Assembly: GCA_964624235.1 (NCBI GenBank) | Contig: CAZUXY010000008.1 | Location: 23,308-87,307, forward strand | Direction of reading: 5' to 3' | DNA length: 64,000 nt | From: CAZUXY01 sp964624235 | GTDB taxonomy: Bacteria > Spirochaetota > UBA4802 > UBA5368 | In this document: in pieces, positions 44,043 to 53,251 of the stretch | Layout of the letters: each line of letters opens with the position of its first letter | Numbering within the stretch: the stretch's first letter is position 1 | Made by a program: the position numbers and the translations under genes | Notes under the pieces: model-generated | What the model was told of the DNA's origin: nothing | The model's database searches: none | Seen by the model: only the letters and a program-made list of their open reading frames with translations

Positions 44043-44470
44043 TTAAAGAGTATAATAAAGCTAATAGTTTATTAAGCATTGTTTGAAAAGGGGAGAAGGG
44101 AGCTCCCCTGGCTGTTTATCTGAAAGCTCACGCGTAGTATTCTTTCCTGGCTGATGCCGTTCCCGAAAGTACCCAACTGAGGTCAAATGCATTCAAGAGC
44201 GGTAGACGTATCTTCAAGCGGGAACAACACTGAACGGCCCTCTGCACGATTTCTCGAACTCGGTTCTGAATGGTACCATAAACCCGTACCGATAACGCCG
44301 AGAAGTAGTTTTAAAAGACAATTCCCTCCAATTCTCATTTGTAATACCATGAACCGTTATCTGTCCCTGTTGGGGCCTTTGTGGGTATAAAAATGCAATT
44401 ATTTTGATGATTTTGGTATATTTAACTTGAAACTTAGGGTTTATTGCATTAATTGATTATCTAATTAATA
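44043..44470 (+). other. Intergenic region before the PilZ gene
   Basis: 428 bases. GGGGAG (44090-44095) and CTCCCC (44103-44108) form a weak terminator-like hairpin 48 bases after the lysine-rich gene. The last 90 bases are AT-rich (TATATT at 44417-44422) and should contain the PilZ promoter, but I see no good pair. A 67-codon frame at 44187-44390 lacks a ribosome site. Confidence 0.5.
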
Positions 44471-45664
44471 ATGGGAGATGCGAGGGTGGTTTTGTATAAA
44501 CATAGAAAAGAACGGAATTTCGAGAGCGTTACCGGCGTGGATGAAATCATAACCATGCTGAAAACCCAGTTCGAAAACCGGAAACTGCATATCAAATATA
44601 CGGTTGAAGACCGGGAAGCCAAGATCAATGAGTATCTGGAAGACAATACCATTATGGTGGTTACAGATCCCGACTACAATCCGGAAGGTTCGATTATAAT
44701 TTACGGTCTCCTGGATAAGTACATAGAAATAGATCTGAAGGTGGAGGAAGCCCGGGGCCCGGGCTATTTCCGTTGCGGTATTACCGGTATGCGCAGGGCT
44801 TCACAGGGCAGACGCGATCTCAGGTTCAAGGTTTCCCCAGATAAGGTTGTAGCTACGAATTTTAAAATATCACGCCATGCACTGGAGATTACCGATTATA
44901 AAATCCCCACTTCTATAAAAGTGATGATCGACCAGTTCCAGTCGCAGAATGCGCGCATGTCAGACGTAGTGAGGATCGATATTTTTACTCCCGGAGACAA
45001 GGTGCTCGATGAAATTAAAAAAACCGGCCAGACCCTGTTTCTTGAGGACCTGAACGACCCCTCGACCTTTACGCCGCCGAATGAAAACTTCCTGGACATA
45101 GCCCAGGTTCTGGGTGCCGAATTGAACAGTTATGTAAAACGAAATATTGAGAGGGGATTCAAATCCATAATAATCTCCCCTGTTATTTATATCAACGATT
45201 CCGGAGGCTCCATCCCCTTCGCGTACTTTCAGCTGATTTCAAAGAATACCCCCCTTTCAATGGAAAACCTGCTTGATGTCAAGGAGCAATGTTTCACCCT
45301 CGTTGACCGCATACGGGACGCGAATACCATGTTGCTGAACATGCATCAGGAAATAGTCGATATCAGCATCGGGGGAGCGCGCCTGCGGCTTACTGATGAA
45401 AATCTGAAAAAGAACGTGCTTCACACCAAAGGATTTATATTCGACATCGTTTTCAAATTGCAGGCCCCGATCACCATATACGGTGAAATTCGGTTTACCT
45501 TTGAGGATGAGCAGGGCGATGTGTATGTGGGAGTGGATTTTGCAGGCAACTCCTCACGAAAGGACGAGATGAAGCGTTTCTACTCGGTCATGAAACCCAT
45601 GGAACTGGAATATAAAAGCAAGTTAATCAAGGAAATGAAACAACGTAAAGGCCCCTCCGGTTGA
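44471..45664 (+). CDS. PilZ-domain protein, spirochaete-type (DUF1577-like)
   Basis: 397 residues. The C-terminal 100 residues contain the PilZ core: IVDISIGGARLRL (DxSxxG) and later DVYVGVDFAG; an arginine-rich segment at about 108-118 (RRASQGRRDLRF) supplies an RxxxR-like motif but is far upstream. PilZ domains bind cyclic di-GMP. The middle region (about 120-290) looks like the DUF1577 proteins known from Leptospira; this attribution is from memory of the pattern and not certain. The start may be ATG 44471 or a GTG at 44486 with GGGAG upstream. It is transcribed alone. Confidence 0.7.
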   Translation: MGDARVVLYKHRKERNFESVTGVDEIITMLKTQFENRKLHIKYTVEDREAKINEYLEDNTIMVVTDPDYNPEGSIIIYGLLDKYIEIDLKVEEARGPGYFRCGITGMRRASQGRRDLRFKVSPDKVVATNFKISRHALEITDYKIPTSIKVMIDQFQSQNARMSDVVRIDIFTPGDKVLDEIKKTGQTLFLEDLNDPSTFTPPNENFLDIAQVLGAELNSYVKRNIERGFKSIIISPVIYINDSGGSIPFAYFQLISKNTPLSMENLLDVKEQCFTLVDRIRDANTMLLNMHQEIVDISIGGARLRLTDENLKKNVLHTKGFIFDIVFKLQAPITIYGEIRFTFEDEQGDVYVGVDFAGNSSRKDEMKRFYSVMKPMELEYKSKLIKEMKQRKGPSG

Positions 45665-45708
45665 CCACTGACGGCTGATTTTCCTCTTTCATCCACGAAT
45701 TACTGCGG

Positions 45709-46422
45709 TTATCTACCTCTAGTGTGCTTCTGGTTTTTTTTCAGAACCACTTCGGCGTCTGATTTGCGGGCATATAGCGGCAAAACCGTGCTGAAATCGG
45801 TATATAGGAGGGGGTTTCTCGAGTAGAACAGTGCCGTGAGATCACATGACGCTTTACCCGACGGAACAAGGTCGTTCCGCATGATATGGTTATCAGACCG
45901 GGGATGTTCTCCGTAATACCGGGTTATACCGTTGCCGACCAGGTGTATGGTGACATCTTTATCTGTATGCTGAAGCAGATACTCCAGGGGCAGGTCGGCC
46001 GGAGGGATCAGGGTTTCAGGCAGGAGCGGATTATCGGTTTCCATATACAGGCCGCCGAACACCCTCCCTTTTTTTGCGTCGAAGGCTACCAGAACCGCGT
46101 CTCCTGGCAGGGCGGGAACAGAAACGGCATAGAAGAGCTGTGAATGTATGCCGACCAGCGGCACTGAAAGCAACTGCGCAAGCATTCTGGCCGTGGATAC
46201 GGCGATCCTTATGCCCGTAAAGGAACCCGGCCCCAGTCCCACCCCGATCAATTCGATATCTTTAACGGTCAGACCCTGTTCGGACAGGGCCGCATTCACA
46301 TGGTCGAACAGGGTTATTGAATGGGAGACCCCCGAGCGGGTGGTTTTATCGGATACCCGGCCGTCCTTTGAAACAGCGATCATTTCTACCGTGGTGGAAG
46401 TGTCAATTGTCAGGATATTCAA
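45709..46422 (-). CDS. tsaB: tRNA t6A-synthesis protein TsaB
   Basis: 237 residues. ILTIDTSTTVEMIAVS and VGLGPGSFTGIRIAVSTARMLAQ are the TsaB/Kae1-like ATPase-fold motifs. It scaffolds TsaD in adding threonylcarbamoyl to A37 of ANN-decoding tRNAs. Its 5' end overlaps the 3' end of tsaE by 20 bases, a usual pairing. Confidence 0.93.
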   Translation of the reverse strand: MNILTIDTSTTVEMIAVSKDGRVSDKTTRSGVSHSITLFDHVNAALSEQGLTVKDIELIGVGLGPGSFTGIRIAVSTARMLAQLLSVPLVGIHSQLFYAVSVPALPGDAVLVAFDAKKGRVFGGLYMETDNPLLPETLIPPADLPLEYLLQHTDKDVTIHLVGNGITRYYGEHPRSDNHIMRNDLVPSGKASCDLTALFYSRNPLLYTDFSTVLPLYARKSDAEVVLKKNQKHTRGR

Positions 46423-46843
46423 CGGTAATCTTCCTTGAGGTGCCGTCCAGGTATTCCAGTCGTATTCTTATTGTGCTGTCTGGAAGCAGGGTTTGGGCTT
46501 TTTCGGCCCATTCAATGACCGATACTCCCTTCCCCTCCCAGTATTCTTCGAACCCGAGATAATCGAATTCCCTTATATTCTCCACCCGGTAGAGATCGAA
46601 ATGATACAGCGGAAGCGGAGCATCATAGACCTCCAGCAGGGTGAATGTCGGGCTGGTAATATCCTCGTGTATGCCGAGTCCCCGGGCTATACCTTTCGCC
46701 AGTACTGTTTTGCCGGAACCCAGGTCTCCGGTGATCGCATAGACTGTCCCCTTTACGGCCCTGCCGCCGAGTTCATTGCCGAATCCGAGGGTGTCTTCTT
46801 CTGAACGGGATATCAGTTCCCTGGTCATGACAGTAGACGCCAT
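46403..46843 (-). CDS. tsaE: tRNA t6A-synthesis ATPase TsaE
   Basis: 146 residues. P-loop in YAITGDLGSGKTVLAKGIARGLG, then TSPTFTLLEVYDAPLPLYHFDLYR, and FEEYWEGKGVSVIEWAEKAQTLLP, all typical of TsaE. It powers the TsaBDE complex. First gene of the tsaE-tsaB pair. Confidence 0.95.
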   Translation of the reverse strand: MASTVMTRELISRSEEDTLGFGNELGGRAVKGTVYAITGDLGSGKTVLAKGIARGLGIHEDITSPTFTLLEVYDAPLPLYHFDLYRVENIREFDYLGFEEYWEGKGVSVIEWAEKAQTLLPDSTIRIRLEYLDGTSRKITVEYPDN

Positions 46844-47039
46844 TCAGACAACGGAATAATTTCAGTATGCATAGGGATGGAATCAATCATTATAATCGGT
46901 TTCTCATGATACACAGTACCATGAGGGCCGGGCAAGAAAAAATCACCTGTCGTGCCGAAACCGAACCGAGACCTGCCGGTTTTCCTGTTGCAACATCTGT
47001 TTTTTGGAAATACCATGCTTATTCTGGTTTTACGCCGCT

Positions 47040-47987
47040 TTAACCGGCCGGCGCCGTGAGTTTTTCAAGTTTATTGATAAATACGGCTATATGATCGGGC
47101 AAGGGTACCGAAAACGTCATTCGTTCGCCGGAAGCCGGGTGGGTGAATTCCAGATAACGGGAGGCGAGCAGCAGATAGGGGACCCTGTACCTGGACCATT
47201 TCTTCGAATACACCGGGTCGCCCACAATGGGGAGGTTTCTCGATGAAAGATGGACGCGTATCTGATGGGTCCGGCCGGTATGGATCCGTATGTCCAGCTG
47301 GGAAAAAAGCCCAAGGCCGGTATTCCAGATTTTTTTTAAATCGTATTCGGTGACCGCCTCCCGTCCGTCTTCGCGAATGGTCATTTTGTGACGGTATTTC
47401 GGGTGCCGGCCCAGAGGTGTATTAATAATATCATGCGCCGGCTGTGGCTTTCCGGTTGTTACCGCCGTATAGTATTTCATTACCCTGCGTTCGGCGAACT
47501 CCGCTGTCATGAATGAATGGGCCTTGTCGTTTTTGGCCACCACCATGACCCCCGCCGTGTCCTTGTCCAGGCGGTGTACAATACCGGGGCGTTCGTAACC
47601 TCCGATCCCCGAAAGACTTTTCAGGTGAAAGAGAAGCGCATTAACCAGGGTCCGTTCCCAGTTCCCCGGTCCGGGATGAACCATCAGGCCCGGTGGTTTA
47701 TTTATCACCGCAAGGTCATTGTCTTCATACAGTATCTCCAGGGGTATGTCCACCGGCTCCAGTTGTACCGGTACGGGCTCGGGTATGGTAATGGAAATAG
47801 AGTCGTCGGTCCTGAGCCTGTAATTCTGCTTTATCGGGGCGGCGTTGACCAGAATACAGTGTTCCCTGATGAGTTTCTGCAGGTAAGTGCGGGAAAAATC
47901 CAATTCCGTGCCCCGGGCAAGAAACCGGTCGATTCGTTCCCCCTGGTACTCTTCAGGTACGGTGATATCCCTGTATTCCCCGTTCAT
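47040..47987 (-). CDS. Ribosomal large-subunit pseudouridine synthase, RluA/RluD family
   Basis: 315 residues. N-terminal S4 domain (RIDRFLARGTELDFSRTYLQKLI) and RluA catalytic domain: PGLMVHPGPGN, catalytic Asp in HRLDKDTAGVMVVAKND, and RIHTGRTHQIRVHL. It isomerises uridines of 23S rRNA. AAGGA 8 bases before the ATG. RluD itself (U1911/1915/1917) is the likeliest identity but RluC-type cannot be excluded. Confidence 0.92.
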   Translation of the reverse strand: MNGEYRDITVPEEYQGERIDRFLARGTELDFSRTYLQKLIREHCILVNAAPIKQNYRLRTDDSISITIPEPVPVQLEPVDIPLEILYEDNDLAVINKPPGLMVHPGPGNWERTLVNALLFHLKSLSGIGGYERPGIVHRLDKDTAGVMVVAKNDKAHSFMTAEFAERRVMKYYTAVTTGKPQPAHDIINTPLGRHPKYRHKMTIREDGREAVTEYDLKKIWNTGLGLFSQLDIRIHTGRTHQIRVHLSSRNLPIVGDPVYSKKWSRYRVPYLLLASRYLEFTHPASGERMTFSVPLPDHIAVFINKLEKLTAPAG

Positions 47988-48047
47988 ACTGTTCGTCCTT
48001 TCGGTTCCGCCACCTTAGCTTCCTTTACAACGGCAGACCCTGAAGGT

Positions 48048-48650
48048 ATGGCGCGAACCGGGTTTCTGTATAGCACTTTTTTCCAGAAGCGGTTCGCTTT
48101 CATTCCGGGGGGCCTCCTCATGGTTCGGAAAACTCCGGGTTTAATGGAATCATCGTTGACACTCCACCGCCGCAACCATATGTTCAACCATGAAATGATG
48201 CGCTTCCTGAAATCCCGATTCCCCCAGAAACGCTCGTTTACACGGGCGATGCCCATGATCTGGGCCTATGGGAACGTGCTGTATTATATTGAAATCATAT
48301 ATTTCATGATCGCCCTTGGTTTTTTGTACGGTAAAGTCGTTGCGCTTACGGCGGGCCTTTCGGCAGTCGTTCTCCTTACCATACATATTATCAGGTTTTA
48401 TTCAAGGGAAGCCCGCAGCCGTATTATTCAGCTGGCTGTTATGGAGTTGCACGGCGCCTATGCCGCGGTCTTTATTATCGGCCTCTGCGGCCGGGGAGGC
48501 GTATGGACGCCGCTGGATTTTCTTTTNNNNNNNNNNCTTTTTATTGTAAACCGCGGCATCCTGGCGGTACTGGATATCGGCGGACTTTACTTTCTGACCG
48601 ATGAACAGATGAAGCATGAATTTTCCGGTGGGGCGGCTTCGCGTGCTTAA
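48048..48650 (+). CDS. Membrane protein interrupted by an assembly gap
   Basis: About 200 codons in one frame, but broken by 10 Ns at 48527-48536, so true length and even continuity are unknown. Three or more hydrophobic segments: GNVLYYIEIIYFMIALGFLYG, VALTAGLSAVVLLTIHIIRF, LAVMELHGAYAAVFIIGLCG, and after the gap FIVNRGILAVLDIGGLYFL. The frame is open further upstream, opposite the pseudouridine synthase, so ATG 48048, 48121 or 48180 could all be the start. Family not recognised. Confidence 0.55.
   Translation: MARTGFLYSTFFQKRFAFIPGGLLMVRKTPGLMESSLTLHRRNHMFNHEMMRFLKSRFPQKRSFTRAMPMIWAYGNVLYYIEIIYFMIALGFLYGKVVALTAGLSAVVLLTIHIIRFYSREARSRIIQLAVMELHGAYAAVFIIGLCGRGGVWTPLDFLXXXXLFIVNRGILAVLDIGGLYFLTDEQMKHEFSGGAASRA
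48527..48536. other. Assembly gap (10 N) inside a gene
   Basis: Ten Ns, a placeholder. Sequence on both sides encodes hydrophobic protein in the same frame, but the gap size is not reliable. Confidence 0.95.
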
Positions 48651-48758
48651 GGCCGTGCACCTCTGAGAAGTTCTTGCCGGGAAGGTTCCGTATTGCCGGC
48701 TGAGCCCATTGCCGGTAAAGTACTGCCGGGTTCATATCCCTCCGCATTCGTCGAAAAA

Positions 48759-49991
48759 TCATCGGGCAGGTACGTTTCCCGCCACCGCGGTGCCGAACTC
48801 TGAACATTTGAGCAATGTGGCCCCTTCCATCTGGCGGGCGAGATCATAGGTTACTTTTTTCTGTTCGAAGGTTTTTTCAAGCCCTCTGATGAGCCCCTCC
48901 GCCGCTTCGGTCCACCCCAGGAAACGCAGCATCATTTCTCCCGACAGAATAAGTGAACCCGGATTCACTCTGTCCTGCCCCGCATATTTCGGTGCGGTCC
49001 CGTGTGTAGCCTCAAAAACCGCCTGGTCGTCACCTATGTTCGCGCCCGGCGCCATTCCGAGCCCTCCCACCTGGGCGGCCAGCGCATCGGAAAGGTAGTC
49101 GCCGTTCAGGTTGGGCGCGGCGATAACATCATATTCATCGGGCCGCAGCAGCACCTGCTGGAACATATTGTCGGCGATTCGGTCTTTAATTACTATTTTC
49201 CCTTCGGGCCTGCGGCCTTTGTACCGGTCCCACAGTTCGTCTTCTGAGATGAAGACTTCGGAAAATTCTTCCCTCGCGACCTCGTACCCCCAGTCGCGGA
49301 ACGAACCCTCGGTATACTTCATTATGTTTCCCTTATGGACCAGGGTGACGCTCCCGCGATTGTTCCGCACGGCATACGTGAGGGCGCTGCGCACCAGGTT
49401 TTTGGTATTGGTGATGCTTATGGGCTTAATGCCTATACCCGAATCACGGGGGATCGATTGTCCCGTTTCACGATTGATGAAATCGATTATTTTCAACGCG
49501 TCGCCGCTTCCCTCCCGCCATTCGATGCCCGCATACAGATCTTCCAGGTTCTCCCTGAAAATCACCATGTTGATTTTTTCGGGATTTTTGACCGGCGATG
49601 GGACGCCTTTGAAATAACGGACCGGGCGCACACAGGCGTAAAGTTTCAAAACTTGACGCAGTGCTACATTGATGCTGCGTATGCCTCCTCCCACCGGAGT
49701 GGTAAGGGGCCCCTTGACGGCGACCCGGTATTCCTTAATCTTCTGTATGGTTTCTTCCGGCAGCCATTCACCGGTAAGGTTATACGCTTTCTCACCCGCC
49801 AGGACCTCTTCCCAGTGTATCTTCCTTTTCCCGCGGTATGCTTTCTCGACCGCGGCGTCTACCGCGATGCGTGTGGCCTTCCAGATGTCAGGACCGGTGC
49901 CGTCCCCCTCGATAAACAGTACCACCGGTTCGTCTGGAACCGAAAGGTTCCCGTTCATGTATGATATCTTTACTCCGCCCATAAATGTCAT
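48759..49991 (-). CDS. icd: Isocitrate dehydrogenase [NADP]
   Basis: 410 residues, in line with E. coli-type Icd. Motifs: TTPVGGGIRSINVALRQ (containing the serine that is phosphorylated in E. coli), VIFRENLEDLYAGIEW, NIMKYTEGSFRDWGYE, AAPNLNGDYLSDALAAQVGGLG, and the nucleotide site ATHGTAPKYAGQDRVNPGSLIL. It oxidises isocitrate to 2-oxoglutarate. AGGGGA lies 4 bases before the ATG at 49991; ATGs follow in frame. NADP preference is inferred from the family. Confidence 0.94.
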   Translation of the reverse strand: MTFMGGVKISYMNGNLSVPDEPVVLFIEGDGTGPDIWKATRIAVDAAVEKAYRGKRKIHWEEVLAGEKAYNLTGEWLPEETIQKIKEYRVAVKGPLTTPVGGGIRSINVALRQVLKLYACVRPVRYFKGVPSPVKNPEKINMVIFRENLEDLYAGIEWREGSGDALKIIDFINRETGQSIPRDSGIGIKPISITNTKNLVRSALTYAVRNNRGSVTLVHKGNIMKYTEGSFRDWGYEVAREEFSEVFISEDELWDRYKGRRPEGKIVIKDRIADNMFQQVLLRPDEYDVIAAPNLNGDYLSDALAAQVGGLGMAPGANIGDDQAVFEATHGTAPKYAGQDRVNPGSLILSGEMMLRFLGWTEAAEGLIRGLEKTFEQKKVTYDLARQMEGATLLKCSEFGTAVAGNVPAR

Positions 49992-50350
49992 GTTCCCCTA
50001 TAGTGATAGTGAACCTGCCACTATCCGGCCCATTTCGTTTTATTCAACTTTTTTTTTTCAGTTCATTGTAATAATACCATAAGCGAACCTCTAAATTATC
50101 ACATTTTGGTTGTTCCCTTGTGGTCACATTTTAAGGATAAAATCAGAATTTTCAATAGTGGTATTTCGGAAAATTCTAATTTTTCGAGGTGCCCATAAGA
50201 TACCGGGTTATGAAAAACATAATTCTGTTTTTTATTCCGTCCACTGCCAGCAACGATCCTGTGGAGCATACTCGTTTTTTGCTGTACCTGTGGGTCGAAC
50301 GGATTATGATGTAACCCGAGGGGTACAGTGCCCTCCAGTGCGATAACACC
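49992..50350. other. Intergenic region with a 9-base inverted repeat
   Basis: 359 bases between divergent icd and the methylase gene, AT-rich. AGAATTTTC (50145-50153) and GAAAATTCT (50169-50177) form a perfect inverted repeat with a 15-base centre followed by AATTTTT, possibly an operator or terminator. No ORF supported. Confidence 0.5.
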
Positions 50351-50908
50351 ATGCGACCGATGATCAAAAAATTAAGTTTTGAAGAGATAAAGGCCTCCCG
50401 TCCCCTCCCGGACACGCTTTCGGCGGCCAGGCGGTTTCCCGTGACCTTTCTGCTGGAGAATATCCGCAGCCTTTATAATGTGGGTTCCATTTTCCGCACG
50501 GCCGATGGCGCACTGCTTGAAAAGCTCTATCTCTGCGGATACACGGGTTTTCCGCCCCGCAGGGAAATCGATAAAACCGCTCTGGGAAGCACACAGAGCG
50601 TTCCATGGGGGTATCATGCCGATGCTAGAGAGGCGGCGAACGGGCTCAGAGGGGAAGGATATCAGTTGATCGCGCTGGAGCATACCAACCGCAGTGTTGA
50701 CTATACGAAGGCTGCTTACCGGTTCCCTCTGTGTCTTATAATGGGAAACGAGGTCGAAGGAGTGACGGAGGAAATGGTGGCGCTGTGTGATATGGCCGTC
50801 GAGATTCCCATGTACGGGATCAAGCAGTCGCTCAATGTGGCCGTAGCCGGCGGAGTAATGGCCTATTATCTCATCAATCTCTATAACAGTACACACCGGG
50901 CGGGATGA
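50351..50908 (+). CDS. SpoU/TrmH-family 2'-O-ribose RNA methyltransferase
   Basis: 185 residues. The SPOUT motifs are all present: motif 1 NIRSLYNVGSIFRTADG, motif 2 LIMGNEVEGVTEEM, motif 3 IPMYGIKQSLNVAVAGGV, which together form the SAM-binding knot. It methylates tRNA or rRNA ribose; short length without an N-terminal L30e domain points to TrmH/TrmL-like tRNA enzymes, but the target cannot be told. Ribosome site weak. Confidence 0.9.
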   Translation: MRPMIKKLSFEEIKASRPLPDTLSAARRFPVTFLLENIRSLYNVGSIFRTADGALLEKLYLCGYTGFPPRREIDKTALGSTQSVPWGYHADAREAANGLRGEGYQLIALEHTNRSVDYTKAAYRFPLCLIMGNEVEGVTEEMVALCDMAVEIPMYGIKQSLNVAVAGGVMAYYLINLYNSTHRAG

Positions 50909-51143
50909 CGACGGATACCCGTTCTTCGGGCGGCAGGGGCCAATGGAGTGGTGCCGGCGGTTCGGCGGTGGCCGGTGATACGGGTGGCATAAACGTCTGA
51001 TTGCAGTCGATACTGAATACCGTGATTGCATTCGCCGCTGTTTCAGTACTTATAAAAACACCCGGGATGGTAACTTTTTATTTCAATATGGTCGATAGTT
51101 ATAATGATTCAACCATTCTTTGAGAAAAAGGGCATGGTGTATC

Positions 51144-52433
51144 ATGAGCGAAAAGTTTCAAAGCCGTGAAAGCTACAACCTCAAGTACCTTGAGCGGCAG
51201 GTTCATAACCTCACCAGGCTGGTGGATATCAACACGATTATCAATTCCACCCTGGATATGGCGAAACTCCTCACCCTCATTATGGAAATAATCAAGGACA
51301 TCATGGAGACCGAAGCAAGCACGCTGCTGCTGTATGAAGAGGAGAGCAGGGACCTGGTTTTCAAGGTTGCGCTGGGAGAGGCGGGTAGGGAGCTTCAGGA
51401 GAGATACAGGGTCAGGCTGGGCCAGGGGGTAGCGGGCTGGGTGGCCGAGCACCGCACTACGGTGTATATCAATGATGCCTACAGCGACGAAAGGTTCGAC
51501 CCGAATTTCGATAAAAAAACAGGGTTCGTAACAAAATCAATCCTGTGCGCGCCGCTCCTGTTCAAGGGAAAACTGCAGGGGGTGATCCAGGCCATAAATC
51601 CGCTCAACAAGCCCGGGTTCGATGACGAGGATATTGTACTGTTCAACGCCTTCGCCACCCAGTGCGTGCTGGCGGTACAGAACGCCATTTTTTTCCAGAA
51701 TGCGCTTGAAGAGGAACGTATAAAAAATGAATTGAGTTCAGCCCATGCGATTCAGCGCTCGCTGCTGCCGTCTTTCAGCCGTCAGCACGGTAATGTAAAG
51801 ATCGCCGCCCGTTCATTCACCGCAAGGGAAGTCGGGGGAGAGTTTTACGATATCTTCTATCTCGAAGACGACTTCATCGGAATAGCGCTCGGCGATTTGC
51901 AGAAAAAGGGAATCCCGGGAGCGATCTATGCTTCCATAACCAGCGGAGCCGTAAGGGCTCTTTCCGCCGTAAAGGGGGCAAACCCTTCGATGCTGCTGCG
52001 GCGGGCCTATGATTCGGTAAAAGACCTTCAGCTTTCGGAAAGCACACTCTCCCTGTTCTATGGTATAGTACGCGGAAAGGAATTGAACCTGCAGTTCGCC
52101 AATGCCGGCCTGGCATATCCCATCCTGGTGCGGGACAACACGTCACGATATATCAGGCTGGGAGGGGATTTTGAAGGTAAAGAGCTCAAGAACATACAGG
52201 TAAAACTGCAGGGTGGCGACTTTTTCGTGATCATTACCGACGGGCTGATCAATTTAAAAAACCGCGGAGGTAAACTCCTTGGACTTAAGCGGGTGATGAA
52301 ACAGCTTGAAGGAAATTTCTCGACTCCCGACGAAGCCATAGATGCACTGGTCGGCCTGATGGAGGATTATACCGAAGGCCTGGAACGGCGCGAGGATGTC
52401 TCTATAATAGCCCTGCGGCTGGACAATTCCTGA
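51144..52433 (+). CDS. GAF-SpoIIE (PP2C/RsbU-like) phosphatase with altered metal site
   Basis: 429 residues from ATG 51144. A coil (about 15-35) leads into a GAF domain (about 30-185; ASTLLLYEEESRDLVFKVALG, GQGVAGWVAEH) and then a SpoIIE phosphatase domain (about 200-425). The PP2C box normally VGGDFYD reads VGGEFYD, so Glu233 replaces a metal Asp; the second Asp in LGDLQKKGIPGA, ITDGL, and REDVSIIAL remain. Such proteins dephosphorylate anti-sigma antagonists in partner switching. No anti-sigma or STAS gene is adjacent. Activity is uncertain. Confidence 0.85.
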   Translation: MSEKFQSRESYNLKYLERQVHNLTRLVDINTIINSTLDMAKLLTLIMEIIKDIMETEASTLLLYEEESRDLVFKVALGEAGRELQERYRVRLGQGVAGWVAEHRTTVYINDAYSDERFDPNFDKKTGFVTKSILCAPLLFKGKLQGVIQAINPLNKPGFDDEDIVLFNAFATQCVLAVQNAIFFQNALEEERIKNELSSAHAIQRSLLPSFSRQHGNVKIAARSFTAREVGGEFYDIFYLEDDFIGIALGDLQKKGIPGAIYASITSGAVRALSAVKGANPSMLLRRAYDSVKDLQLSESTLSLFYGIVRGKELNLQFANAGLAYPILVRDNTSRYIRLGGDFEGKELKNIQVKLQGGDFFVIITDGLINLKNRGGKLLGLKRVMKQLEGNFSTPDEAIDALVGLMEDYTEGLERREDVSIIALRLDNS

Positions 52434-52441
52434 CGTAAACG

Positions 52442-53251
52442 TCACTTGAAAATCCGTTTGAAAATCACCTGTATATGGAAAAGCAGTAATCTCAGCAACC
52501 GGCCGTAGCGCCAGGGTTTGGTGATGATCCGGTAAAACCAGTCCAGGCCCTTCGCCATGAAAAACGCGGGGGCCTTTTTGATTTCCCCTGAGATGTAATC
52601 GATGCTTCCGCCCACGCTGATGAACACCGCGTTTTTGAACTCATTTTTATAGGCGTTGATCCACCTGTCTTCCTTGGGGAATCCCATCCCGACAAAGATG
52701 ATATTGGCGTTGGACTTTCGAATCGCTTCAATTACCGAAAGTTCACGTTCAGGGTTAAAGTAGCCGCCGTGACGTCCTACGATGCGGATCTTTGAGAATG
52801 ATTTCCGGATATTGAAGAAGGTCTTTTCAGCTATTTCAGGTCTTGCTCCCACCAGGAAAATTGAGTATTCCTTGATCTCAGAGATTCTTACAAGGTCCAT
52901 GATGAAGCTGTGCATCAGCACCCTTTCCTTGAGCGGGGTCTTTAATATCTTTCCCGCCCACTGCAGTCCCGCACCGCTGGCAAACAGCAGCGAGCTCTTT
53001 GTCGCGATCAGGCTCAGGTCGCGGTTGGTGGTCAGACGGTGCAGTTTGTAGGGATTGAGCGGTATTACATGATGCACACCCCCGCCCTCAATCATTTTCA
53101 TTACCTTGACCACCGCCTGTGACCTGGTAACATTATGCAAACCTATACCCAGTATGTTGACGATATTTACGTCGTCCAGTTTTACCTGGTTGTATTCCAG
53201 CAGTATGTCCCTTTCTTCCTTCCAGGAATCGTAATAAACCGAATCATCCAT
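52442..53251 (-). CDS. WecG/TagA/CpsF-family glycosyltransferase, DG aspartate missing
   Basis: 269 residues from ATG 53251 (GGGAG 9 bases upstream); ATG 53278 or TTG 53320 would add residues. The WecG/TagA fold is clear: NILGIGLHNVTRSQAVVKVM, IFLVGARPEIAEKTFFNI, ANIIFVGMGFPKEDRWINAY, FISVGGSIDYISGEIKKAP and the C-terminal GLDWFYRIITKPWRYGRLLR. TagA enzymes have a DGxG catalytic motif; here it is ASGAG (Ser92), and the following RVTGxDL is RVLMHSFIMDL. It may be a divergent enzyme or inactive. C-terminal basic residues suit membrane association. Convergent with the phosphatase gene. Confidence 0.85.
   Translation of the reverse strand: MDDSVYYDSWKEERDILLEYNQVKLDDVNIVNILGIGLHNVTRSQAVVKVMKMIEGGGVHHVIPLNPYKLHRLTTNRDLSLIATKSSLLFASGAGLQWAGKILKTPLKERVLMHSFIMDLVRISEIKEYSIFLVGARPEIAEKTFFNIRKSFSKIRIVGRHGGYFNPERELSVIEAIRKSNANIIFVGMGFPKEDRWINAYKNEFKNAVFISVGGSIDYISGEIKKAPAFFMAKGLDWFYRIITKPWRYGRLLRLLLFHIQVIFKRIFK

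Noticed and set aside
44187..44390. 67-codon frame before the PilZ gene
   Set aside because: No ribosome site, no recognisable sequence, mixed codon use.
46825..47016. 63-codon minus-strand frame between tsaE and the pseudouridine synthase
   Set aside because: Overlaps the tsaE start, no ribosome site and no family.
47517..48047. Upstream part of the frame that continues into the gap-split membrane protein
   Set aside because: It is antisense to the RluD-type gene; the hydrophobic protein only begins near 48180.
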